From Caldilineaceae bacterium (lineage in GTDB: Bacteria > Chloroflexota > Anaerolineae > Caldilineales > Caldilineaceae): a stretch of DNA of 64,000 bases. The position numbers and the translations under genes were made by a program. The stretch lies in assembly GCA_020846635.1 (NCBI GenBank), contig JADLDO010000054.1:62001-126000 (forward strand). Reading direction: 5' to 3'. The notes under the pieces were generated by a model. That model was given only the letters and a program-made list of their open reading frames with translations, ran no database searches and was not told the DNA's origin. Positions 8,130 through 15,760 of this stretch are shown piece by piece; position 1 is the stretch's first letter; each line of letters begins with the position of its first letter.

Positions 8130-9209
8130 ATGGACTTGCTTTGGCCCGGATTCCTCCTCCTGTTAGGATTGGTTCCGCTGATCATTGCGGCCTATATCTG
8201 GATGTTGCGACGGCGGCGGCGATTCACAGTGCGGTATTCCAGCCTTGCCCTGGTGCGCGCGGCACTTCCGCGCTATTCACGTTGGCGACGCCATCTGCCC
8301 TTTGCCCTCTTTCTGCTTGCGTTGAGCAGCCTGGTGGTTGCGATGGGACGTCCTGTGGCAATTGCCAGCGTTCCGGCAGGCACGACGACAATTATCCTCG
8401 CCATTGATGTGTCGCGCAGCATGTGTTCGACCGATGTTCCCCCGAACCGCTTGGTGGCGGCACAGGAGGCAGCGCTCTCCTTTATTGAGCGACAACCCTC
8501 CAGCACGCAAATCGGGATTGTGGCGTTTGCCGGTTTTGCCGCAATGCTCCAGGAGCCGACCACCGATCAGGAGATGTTGGCAGACATTGTGCAGAGTCTG
8601 CGGACAGAACGCAGGACTGCCATTGGCAGCGGCATCCTCAAATCGCTGGATGCCATTGCCGAAATTGACCCGAACGTAGCCCCCAGCGTGCTGGACAATG
8701 CCAGTGAATCGGGGCCAACGCCTGTGCCAAAGGGTGCCTATGCTCCGGCGATCATTGTCTTGCTGACCGATGGAGCAAGCAACCGCGGGCCGCTGCCGGT
8801 TGATGCGGCCCAGCAAGCGGTGGATCGGGGTGTGCGCGTCTACACGATTGGCTATGGTACGGCGAATGGTGCGATGATGAATTGTGGCGCACAGTTTGGC
8901 GAAAGTGACCCTTTTGGCGGCGCGCAGGCATTTGATGAACGGCAGTTCGGCTTTGGGGGAGGCGGGGGAGGTGGAAGTTTCCGGCGGGGCATTGATGAGG
9001 AGACGCTGAAGGAAGTTGCCGATATGACGGGCGGCGTCTATTACTCGGCAGAAAGCGCCGATGAGTTACAACAGGTCTTCCAGGAATTGCCGCTTTCGTT
9101 GATCATGCGACACGAAGTTACGGAAATCAGCGTTGCTTTTGCCGCCATCGGTGCGCTCCTTGCCACGGTGGCGATTGGGCTCTCGCTGCTTTGGAATCCA
9201 CTGCCTTGA
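8130..9209 (+). CDS. VWA domain membrane protein, BatB-like
   Basis: 359 residues with the same architecture as the preceding gene, so the pair is probably an old tandem duplication. N-terminal helices lie near 4-24 and 56-75, the MIDAS variant is DVSRSMCS at 93-100 (Arg in place of the usual Gly), 'LLTDGASN' is near 212, and a C-terminal helix starts near 328. Residues about 265-290 carry a glycine-rich insertion ('FGFGGGGGGG') not present in the sister protein. The start follows GTGGAGGTGAG. Confidence 0.9.
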   Translation: MDLLWPGFLLLLGLVPLIIAAYIWMLRRRRRFTVRYSSLALVRAALPRYSRWRRHLPFALFLLALSSLVVAMGRPVAIASVPAGTTTIILAIDVSRSMCSTDVPPNRLVAAQEAALSFIERQPSSTQIGIVAFAGFAAMLQEPTTDQEMLADIVQSLRTERRTAIGSGILKSLDAIAEIDPNVAPSVLDNASESGPTPVPKGAYAPAIIVLLTDGASNRGPLPVDAAQQAVDRGVRVYTIGYGTANGAMMNCGAQFGESDPFGGAQAFDERQFGFGGGGGGGSFRRGIDEETLKEVADMTGGVYYSAESADELQQVFQELPLSLIMRHEVTEISVAFAAIGALLATVAIGLSLLWNPLP

Positions 9210-9253
9210 TCGCGTGAGGGGCGCCCGATTTTGCCGTTGTATTCATTCGAATT

Positions 9254-9282
9254 TTGACAACGACGACAACAGTCGCTACGAT
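9254..9282 (+). promoter_or_regulatory. Consensus sigma-70-type promoter for the 27-codon gene
   Basis: TTGACA at 9254-9259, exactly 17 bp, then TACGAT at 9277-9282. Transcription would start near 9290, about 45 nt before the small gene at 9334. It is one of the best promoter matches in the window. Confidence 0.75.
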
Positions 9283-9333
9283 GGTTTTGTTGGAATGATT
9301 CTATTGGTTTTCTCGCAGAAAGGAGGCACGTAC

Positions 9334-9417
9334 ATGGCAACGTCGAACAATCTATCCCGCTATCAGGGCAACGCAGAATGCCATTGTCTCCACGCCTCTC
9401 CGCTTGAGGGCGCATAA
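9334..9417 (+). CDS. 27-codon small protein or leader peptide
   Basis: The reading frame begins ATG at 9334 and ends TAA at 9415-9417. A near-perfect ribosome binding site (gaaaggagg, 9318-9326) lies 7 nt upstream and a consensus promoter at 9254-9282 precedes it. An intrinsic terminator follows at 9452-9485. The product begins MATSNNLSRYQG and contains a Cys/His cluster ECHCLH, then ends SPLEGA; there is no membrane segment. It may be a leader peptide for the exporter that follows, a free small protein, or a metal-binding peptide. I do not recognise it. The expression signals, not the protein sequence, are the support. Confidence 0.55.
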   Translation: MATSNNLSRYQGNAECHCLHASPLEGA

Positions 9418-9451
9418 CGCTCTTACAGCTTTGCACCACTAAAGAGACTCT

Positions 9452-9485
9452 GGTCACAGGCGCGTTTGCCCTGTGACCTTTTTTG
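9452..9485 (+). terminator. Intrinsic terminator 1 of three after the small gene
   Basis: Arms ggtcacagg (9452-9460) and cctgtgacc (9470-9478) are followed directly by six T residues, a textbook Rho-independent terminator on the plus strand. Confidence 0.85.
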
Positions 9486-9518
9486 TTCCCAAGATATTTC
9501 TTAGGACAGAGATATAAG

Positions 9519-9555
9519 GTCACGGGATGGCTTCGGCTTGCCCGTGACTTTCTTT
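9519..9555 (+). terminator. Hairpin 2 of three, related stem
   Basis: Arms gtcacggg (9519-9526) and cccgtgac (9541-9548) enclose a loop with a TTCG core, followed by ttctttttg. The stem resembles that of the hairpin before it. Confidence 0.65.
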
Positions 9556-9562
9556 TTGCCAA

Positions 9563-9602
9563 AAAACGGCCACGGGTAGGCGCACCCGTGGCCGTTTTGT
9601 TT
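9563..9602 (+). terminator. Hairpin 3 of three, just upstream of the ABC exporter
   Basis: A perfect 15-bp stem (9563-9577 with 9584-9598, loop aggcgc) ends in a T-rich tail. The A-rich left arm makes it work on both strands. The core ccacgggt/acccgtgg again resembles hairpins 1 and 2. It lies 65 bp before the GTG start of the exporter, where an attenuator would sit. Confidence 0.75.
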
Positions 9603-9666
9603 TGAGGGGGCATGCATTTTATTTGCCGCCGGGGTGAACATGAATCAAGGTTGGAGGAGAAACTCT

Positions 9667-11403
9667 GTGAATTCTCGAAGCAAGAAATTCTTGTCTTATT
9701 ACAAACCATATTTGGGATTGCTTGGCGCAGACCTGGCATGTGCCTTTGTTTTGTCTGCAATTACGCTGCTACTCCCATTAGGCGCAAGATATGTCACCCA
9801 AATTGTATTAGAAGGCAATACGCCCAACACGCTCAACCGGATCTATATAACGGGCGCGGTGATGCTTGCGCTGGTTGGCGTGCATACGCTGTGTAATATG
9901 TTTGTTGACTATCAGGGGCATATGATGGGGGCTCTGATGGAAAGCGACATGCGCGTTGAACTTTTCGAACATTATCAAAAGCTCTCGTTTGGTTTTTATG
10001 ATGAGCAGAAAACAGGCCAGTTGATGACCCGGCTTACCAATGACATCTTCTGGCTTTCCGAGTTGTACCATCATGGGCCGGAAGATATCGCTATTTCATT
10101 TTTGAAGTTTGCGGGCGCGTTCATTATCTTGATCAATATCAATGTTGAGCTGACCTTGATTGTCTTTCTCTTTTTGCCCTTCATGGCTGTTTACGCGTTT
10201 TATTTCAATAAGAGGATGAACGTTGCATTACGGAAAAGCAAGGATCGAATCGGCGATATCAACGCGCAAGTTGAAGATTCGCTTTCCGGTATCAGAGCGG
10301 TCAAGTCGTTTACAAACGAAGAAATTGAAAAGAGAAAATTTGCCCATGAAAACCGTCGTTTTGTAGAGAGCAGAAGCGACGGCTATAGGAGCGAGGCGTA
10401 TTTTTCGGCGGGCTTGGTCGCGTCCACACAACTCATTACCATTGCCGTTGTCATCTTTGGCGGAGCCAGCATCGTCAATGCTTCTTTGGATCTGGCGGAT
10501 CTGGTGACCTATTTACTCTGTGTGGGGATCCTCATCGAGCCCATTCAGCGAGTCGTGAACTTTGCCAGGCTGTATCAGGAAGGCATTACGGGTTTTAGCC
10601 GCTTTATGGAAATGCTGGAGGTAGAGCCGGACATTCAGGACTCTGCAGATGCGATTGAACTTACCCATGTTCAGGGCAATGTAGCGTTTAGAGATGTAAG
10701 CTTCAGGTACAAAGAAGGGTATGGCTATGCCCTCAAGAATCTATCGCTGGAGATCAAAGCCGGAGAATATATTGCCTTAGTGGGGGCTTCAGGCGTTGGC
10801 AAGACGACCCTATGCTCTTTAATTCCGCGCTTTTATGAAGTGAACAAAGGGGAAATCCTGCTCGACGGCAAGAATATCAGAGAGATTTGCTTGCGCTCAT
10901 TGCGAGGGAATATCGGCATTGTCCAGCAGGACGTGTATCTGTTTGCCGGGACAGTCTCGGACAATATCCGCTATGGCAGACCTGACGCATGCCAGGAAGA
11001 AATTGTCGAGGCAGCCAAAAAGGCGAATGCGCATGACTTTATCATGGCGCTGCCGAATGGATATGCGACGGATATCGGTCAACGTGGCGTCAAACTATCG
11101 GGGGGACAAAAGCAGCGGTTGAGCATTGCCCGTGTTTTCTTGAAGAATCCACCGATTATTATCTTTGATGAAGCGACAAGCTCTCTGGACAATGAAAGTG
11201 AAAAGGCCGTTCAGGATTCATTGGAGACGTTAGCCAACAACCGCACAACGCTTGTCATCGCTCATCGTCTCTCGACCGTCAGAAATGCACAGAGAATTGT
11301 TGTGCTAACGGATAACGGGATCGACGAGCAGGGGACGCATGAGGAGTTGATTACAGCGGATGGAACCTATGCCAATTTATACAACATGCAATTGAGAATA
11401 TGA
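9667..11403 (+). CDS. ABC exporter, fused membrane and ATPase domains
   Basis: 578 residues from GTG 9667, preferred over in-frame starts at 9634 and 9640 because TTGGAGGAG lies at the right distance. Residues 1-320 form the six-helix exporter domain. The ATPase has Walker A 'GASGVGKTT' near 374-382, signature 'LSGGQKQR' near 477-484, Walker B 'IIIFDEAT' near 496-503 and H-loop 'IAHRLST' near 531-537. It should work as a homodimer or with an unlinked partner, exporting lipid, peptide or drug. Codon use is visibly AT-richer than in both neighbours and the protein reads like those of Firmicutes, suggesting acquisition. The substrate is unknown. Confidence 0.93.
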   Translation: MNSRSKKFLSYYKPYLGLLGADLACAFVLSAITLLLPLGARYVTQIVLEGNTPNTLNRIYITGAVMLALVGVHTLCNMFVDYQGHMMGALMESDMRVELFEHYQKLSFGFYDEQKTGQLMTRLTNDIFWLSELYHHGPEDIAISFLKFAGAFIILININVELTLIVFLFLPFMAVYAFYFNKRMNVALRKSKDRIGDINAQVEDSLSGIRAVKSFTNEEIEKRKFAHENRRFVESRSDGYRSEAYFSAGLVASTQLITIAVVIFGGASIVNASLDLADLVTYLLCVGILIEPIQRVVNFARLYQEGITGFSRFMEMLEVEPDIQDSADAIELTHVQGNVAFRDVSFRYKEGYGYALKNLSLEIKAGEYIALVGASGVGKTTLCSLIPRFYEVNKGEILLDGKNIREICLRSLRGNIGIVQQDVYLFAGTVSDNIRYGRPDACQEEIVEAAKKANAHDFIMALPNGYATDIGQRGVKLSGGQKQRLSIARVFLKNPPIIIFDEATSSLDNESEKAVQDSLETLANNRTTLVIAHRLSTVRNAQRIVVLTDNGIDEQGTHEELITADGTYANLYNMQLRI

Positions 11404-11541
11404 GAGCCGACACAGCCGATGTATTTTCTGCCCTTCGGCGCGCCACAGTATGCAGGGGTAGATGCTTTTGAGGCAGCACAGGCCATCTCCGATCCCCGGA
11501 ATGGCAATCGGTAACATCCAACATCCTGTGGAGGGAACTTC

Positions 11542-13290
11542 ATGTACAACGTAACAGAGCCCCGACAGTCAGAGCGGCGCCGCTCTCCGAACTGGTGGCG
11601 TATGCTTTCTATGATCGCGCTTGCGCTTGTCTTTGGCGTGTTTCTGCGCGCGACGCTGCTTTTGGCCGCGCCGGTGGAGGCGGATTTGGCACAGAGCGTG
11701 CCACAAGAAGCCGATCATGGGGGTGACGATGATCATGGCGATCTCGTCAGCCGCCACGGCATCCTGGAGAGCCGCCCCGACGGCATCACCGGCACTTGGG
11801 TGATTGACGGCAAGAGCTATACAGCCACCGAGAGTACGGTATTGGACGATGAGCGCGGCGCATTAGAGCCGGGTATCTGTGTGGAAGTGAAGGCGCTGAA
11901 GAGCGATCCAACGACTGCGGTTAAGATCGAGTCGAAAGAGGCCTTTAAGTGCGATGATGACGGCGACCATGATGACGATATCAAGCGCTACGGCATCCTG
12001 GAGAGCCGCGCCGATGGCATTACTGGGACCTGGGTGATTGGCGGCAAGAGTTATACAGTCACCGAACGCACCAAACTGGATGAGGATCATGGCGCGCTGG
12101 TTGCGGGCGTCTGTGTCAAGGTGGAAGTGCGGGAGAGTGAACCCACCGTTGCCAGAGAGCTTGAGTCCGAACACGAATACAAATGCAGCGGGCGCGGGAA
12201 CGGCGATGACGACCGGGCAGAGGGCAAGCTCTTTGGCCTTGTCATGAAGTTGCCTGCCGATCTGAGCAATGGCATCTGGACGATTGGCACGATGACCTTT
12301 GTCGTCAGTTCTATGACTAATTTGGTCAGCAAGGGCGCTGTCTTTACCGAGGGTGTGACGGTGAAGGTGGATTTTGTCACGGACAGTGACAATATAAACT
12401 ATGCGCGCAAGATCGAAATCAAGTTCGGTCGCGGGCATCTCTGCTGGCAGCACAACCGCGACGATGATCACGGCGACGATGATGGGGTTCGTGTCGCCTC
12501 TGACAATCACGACGATCATGGCAATCACGGCAAGCATGGCAGGCACAAAGATCATGGGCGCTACGGCTATTGCCCAGGAGCCGAGGGAAAGACCTATGGC
12601 TTGATTGAGATTCGCCCGTCGGATGCACTCACCGGGGAGTGGCAGATTGGCGGCGTCATCTATCTTGCCGACGATGCCACCCGGTTCTATGCGACAGATG
12701 ACCTTCAGGTGGGAGAGCGTGTCAAGGTCGAGTACGTGGTCGATGCCGACGGAAACCGCATCGCCACAAAGATTCAGGAGTCGCTCGAAGATGGTGGCTT
12801 GCATGATCCGAACAATTCCAAGCTTGTGGGCTTTGTGGATGAGAAGCCAACTGCCTTTATTGGTGAATGGATGATCAGCGGCGTCCCCTTCGTGGCCGTT
12901 ACCGAGACGATCTTCCTCGAACGCGCTGGTGTCTTTGAGGTAGGCTCCTATGTTGTCGTCGAGTATTCAATTACCGGTGACCAGCGCGTCATCTATGAGA
13001 TTCGCACCCACGTTCCCCCAGGAGCCGGCGACAGCGATACAGTGGGCAAGTTGGAATCCATCGGCGGGGTACAAGCCGCTGGAGCTTTGCCAACGGCGGC
13101 AAGCGCTGTCTGGACGGTCAGTGGCGTTGACTATGTTGTGACCGAAGCAACGCAAATCGTTGATTCCGGTGGCGATTTGGTGGCAGGCAAGGATGTTGCT
13201 GTCAACAGCTACAGCGAGGACGGGCAGCAGATCGCGACCAGTATCCGCCTTATGGACGGTAGACTCTTTATCCCCGCGGCTGCGCGGTAG
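11542..13290 (+). CDS. Secreted protein with six DUF5666 repeats
   Basis: 582 residues. A signal segment or anchor lies at about 21-45 ('MIALALVFGVFLRATLLLAA'). Six copies of a 60-80 residue unit follow, each with the pattern G.(I/L)...P....G.W.I.G..Y....T....; two near-identical copies start 'GILESRPDGITGTWVI' and 'GILESRADGITGTWVI'. The linkers are rich in Asp and His, for example 'DHGGDDDHGD' and 'DNHDDHGNHGKHG', which could bind divalent metals. DUF5666 is a small beta-barrel of unknown function. A GGAGG site precedes the ATG. The product is probably exported. Confidence 0.82.
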   Translation: MYNVTEPRQSERRRSPNWWRMLSMIALALVFGVFLRATLLLAAPVEADLAQSVPQEADHGGDDDHGDLVSRHGILESRPDGITGTWVIDGKSYTATESTVLDDERGALEPGICVEVKALKSDPTTAVKIESKEAFKCDDDGDHDDDIKRYGILESRADGITGTWVIGGKSYTVTERTKLDEDHGALVAGVCVKVEVRESEPTVARELESEHEYKCSGRGNGDDDRAEGKLFGLVMKLPADLSNGIWTIGTMTFVVSSMTNLVSKGAVFTEGVTVKVDFVTDSDNINYARKIEIKFGRGHLCWQHNRDDDHGDDDGVRVASDNHDDHGNHGKHGRHKDHGRYGYCPGAEGKTYGLIEIRPSDALTGEWQIGGVIYLADDATRFYATDDLQVGERVKVEYVVDADGNRIATKIQESLEDGGLHDPNNSKLVGFVDEKPTAFIGEWMISGVPFVAVTETIFLERAGVFEVGSYVVVEYSITGDQRVIYEIRTHVPPGAGDSDTVGKLESIGGVQAAGALPTAASAVWTVSGVDYVVTEATQIVDSGGDLVAGKDVAVNSYSEDGQQIATSIRLMDGRLFIPAAAR

Positions 13291-13321
13291 CTGTTGTGAG
13301 ATAGAGGGTCAATAGAAGCGT

Positions 13322-13362
13322 AAAGCGAAGGCCAGAGCTCAGGACTCTGGCCTTCGCTTTTT
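13322..13362 (+). terminator. Intrinsic terminator after the DUF5666 repeat gene
   Basis: A perfect 16-bp stem (13322-13337 with 13345-13360, 7-nt loop) ends in a T-run. The A-rich left arm allows action on both strands. Confidence 0.85.
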
Positions 13363-13435
13363 ATGAGTGCAAAATTATGTGTGCAAAGTCTGGCGCAAAA
13401 TAGACCTTTCGATGTGCTTTTGGTAAACTCAGCGC

Positions 13436-14236
13436 ATGGCGCGCAAAAAATTGCAGGGACAAGTAGCGATCGTTACCGGCGCAAGCCGGGGCATTGGCAA
13501 AGCGGCGGCTGAACTGCTCGCGTCTTTAGGCGCGACCGTGGTGGTGACGTCGCGCAGCGCTGAACAGGTTGAGCAGGTTGCTGCCACGTTACGCCAACAG
13601 GGGGCGACAGCGATCGGCGTCCCGGCAGATGTGGCGGACCCAGAGCAGGTAGAGCAGGTGATTGAGGCGACTCTGGATCAGTTTCGCCGTGTGGACATCC
13701 TCGTCAACAATGCTGCCGTGGTTTGGCCGGTGGAAGAAGTGGTTGACACGGATGCAGATGAGTGGACCTACAGCATACAAGTTAATCTCCTGGGCCCGTT
13801 TTACCTCACGCGTAATGTCCTCCCTCTGATGATGAACCAGCAATATGGGCGTATCGTCAACGTCAGCAGCGGTGCAGCTGTGAACCCAATTGTGGGCGCG
13901 AGCGCTTATTCTACGGCGAAGGCCGGGCTGGATATGTTTACGCGTGCGCTGGCGCAAGAGCTTACGAATTCAGGCGTCATCGTCAACAGTCTGCACCCTG
14001 GTATGGTGGATACGGATATGCAGGTTGACCTACGCAGCGTGGACACAGAGGGCAGCCAATTAGATTTTTCACGGTTCCACGATGCCCATGAGCAGGGGAA
14101 ACTGCGGACGCCGCAAGCTGTGGCGCGCGCGATCGCTTGGCTGGCGGGGCCGTGGTCGCGTGACCACAATGGGAAAATCTTTAGCATTACCGATGAAGAG
14201 TGGATCCGCAAGGTCAATGCCGATTTGGGCGAATGA
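13436..14236 (+). CDS. Short-chain dehydrogenase/reductase
   Basis: 266 residues with the classical SDR fold. The cofactor loop is 'TGASRGIG' at 14-21, 'NNAAVV' lies near 91-96, and the catalytic Ser145, Tyr158 and Lys162 are present in 'VNVSSG' and 'SAYSTAKAG'. Arg40 after strand 2 ('TSRSAEQ') suggests NADP(H). The product resembles 3-oxoacyl-ACP reductase-like members, but the substrate cannot be assigned. It stands alone between a terminator and icd. Confidence 0.9.
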   Translation: MARKKLQGQVAIVTGASRGIGKAAAELLASLGATVVVTSRSAEQVEQVAATLRQQGATAIGVPADVADPEQVEQVIEATLDQFRRVDILVNNAAVVWPVEEVVDTDADEWTYSIQVNLLGPFYLTRNVLPLMMNQQYGRIVNVSSGAAVNPIVGASAYSTAKAGLDMFTRALAQELTNSGVIVNSLHPGMVDTDMQVDLRSVDTEGSQLDFSRFHDAHEQGKLRTPQAVARAIAWLAGPWSRDHNGKIFSITDEEWIRKVNADLGE

Positions 14237-14348
14237 GCGGATGCCTCTTTTAGAGATTTCTAGTCGACCTTTTTAGCACTGTTCTCAGTGCTACGAGACG
14301 CAACACGAAACACAACACCAAACGCACAATTGAGGAGACTTAAACCCG

Positions 14349-15593
14349 ATGGCTTACAAACATATCGTTCCACCGAGTCGCGGTGAGAAGATTACGCTGC
14401 AAAATGGCAAGTTGCATGTGCCGGACAACCCTATCGTCGCCTATATTGAGGGCGACGGGACAGGTGTGGACATTTGGGCTGCCAGCCAGCCTGTGTTGGA
14501 TGCTGCTGTGGAGAAGGCATATGGCGGCAAGCGCAAGATCGAATGGATGGAGGTCTTTGCCGGTGAGAAGGCCAACGAGGTCTATGGCGAGGTGATTTGG
14601 CTGCCGCAGGAGACGCTTGACGCCATCGACGAATACATTGTGGCGATCAAGGGGCCGCTGACCACGCCGATCGGTGGCGGCATCCGCAGCATCAATGTGG
14701 CGCTGCGCCAGCGGTTGGATCTCTATGCCTGTCTGCGTCCTGTGCAATACTTTACCGGTGTTCCCAGCCCGGTAAAGCATCCCGAACAGGTTGACATGGT
14801 GATCTTCCGCGAGAACACGGAAGATATCTACGCCGGAATCGAGTGGGAAGCGCACAGCGCAGAGGTGAAAAAGGTCATCGCCTTCCTGCAAAACGAGATG
14901 GGCGTCAACAAGATTCGCTTCCCCGAAAGCAGCGCGATTGGCATCAAGCCGGTGAGCGAAGAAGGGACGCGGCGTTTGGTGCGGTCGGCGATCCAGTATG
15001 CCATCACCAACAACCGCAAGAGTGTTACCCTGGTACACAAGGGCAACATTATGAAGTTCACCGAGGGCGCGTTCATGCAGTGGGGCTATAAGGTGGCGGC
15101 AGAGGAGTTTGGCGCGCAGCCGCTGGATGGTGGCCCGTGGCATAAATTGCCGAATGGGATTATCATCAAGGATGTGATCGCCGATGCCTTCCTCCAGCAG
15201 ATTCTGACTCGCCCGGCGGAATATGATGTGATTGCCACACTCAACCTCAACGGTGATTATGTGAGCGATGCGTTGGCGGCGCAGGTGGGCGGTATCGGTA
15301 TTGCCCCTGGCGCAAATATCAACTATGAGACAGGCCGGGCCATCTTTGAGGCAACACACGGCACCGCGCCGAAGTATGCTGGACAGGACAAGGTCAACCC
15401 TTCTTCGGTCATCCTCAGCGGCGAGATGATGCTGCGCCATATGGGCTGGCCCGAAGCTGCCGATCTGATTGTCAAGGCAACGGAAAAGACCATTAGCGAC
15501 AAGGTTGTGACTTATGACTTTGCCCGCCTGATGGAAGGGGCTACAGAGGTTAAATGTAGCGAATTTGGCCGCGCCCTGGTCAAAAACATGTAA
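14349..15593 (+). CDS. icd: NADP-dependent isocitrate dehydrogenase
   Basis: 414 residues that oxidatively decarboxylate isocitrate to 2-oxoglutarate. The family signature 'LTTPIGGGIRSINVALRQ' spans 104-121, with Ser114 at the position that binds isocitrate (and is phosphorylated in E. coli). 'VIFRENTEDIYAGIEW' and 'GDYVSDALAAQVGG' are also intact. Length and motifs match the bacterial dimeric NADP enzyme. GAGGAG lies 9 nt before the ATG, and a hairpin follows the stop. The Kor and Sdh enzymes encoded nearby would take the product onward. Confidence 0.96.
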   Translation: MAYKHIVPPSRGEKITLQNGKLHVPDNPIVAYIEGDGTGVDIWAASQPVLDAAVEKAYGGKRKIEWMEVFAGEKANEVYGEVIWLPQETLDAIDEYIVAIKGPLTTPIGGGIRSINVALRQRLDLYACLRPVQYFTGVPSPVKHPEQVDMVIFRENTEDIYAGIEWEAHSAEVKKVIAFLQNEMGVNKIRFPESSAIGIKPVSEEGTRRLVRSAIQYAITNNRKSVTLVHKGNIMKFTEGAFMQWGYKVAAEEFGAQPLDGGPWHKLPNGIIIKDVIADAFLQQILTRPAEYDVIATLNLNGDYVSDALAAQVGGIGIAPGANINYETGRAIFEATHGTAPKYAGQDKVNPSSVILSGEMMLRHMGWPEAADLIVKATEKTISDKVVTYDFARLMEGATEVKCSEFGRALVKNM

Positions 15594-15602
15594 GAAAATG
15601 AT

Positions 15603-15636
15603 AGGCAGAGGAGGGCCAAGTTGCTCTCCTCTGCCT
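15603..15636 (+). terminator. Hairpin after icd
   Basis: An 11-bp stem aggcagaggag (15603-15613) / ctcctctgcct (15626-15636) with a 12-nt loop. There is no strong U-tract, so it may be a weak terminator or an mRNA 3'-end stabiliser. Confidence 0.55.
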
Positions 15637-15760
15637 GCGGTTGTACCGGTTTATCCGTTTATGCTCTCCCTCGCTAAGAATTACGAAGTCAACATTGCTG
15701 CCATTCCACACCTTGCGATCCTCGGACAATTCTGACCCCTGGAGGCCGCGGCAACGGCCC

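Noticed and set aside
11863..12804. A 313-codon open frame on the minus strand opposite the DUF5666 repeats
   Set aside because: It is fully inside the repeat gene and the translation is unlike known proteins; it follows from the regular codon pattern of the plus-strand repeats.
14270..14295. A 7-bp hairpin (tagcact/agtgcta) before icd
   Set aside because: No U-tract on either strand and the stem is short; not called a terminator.
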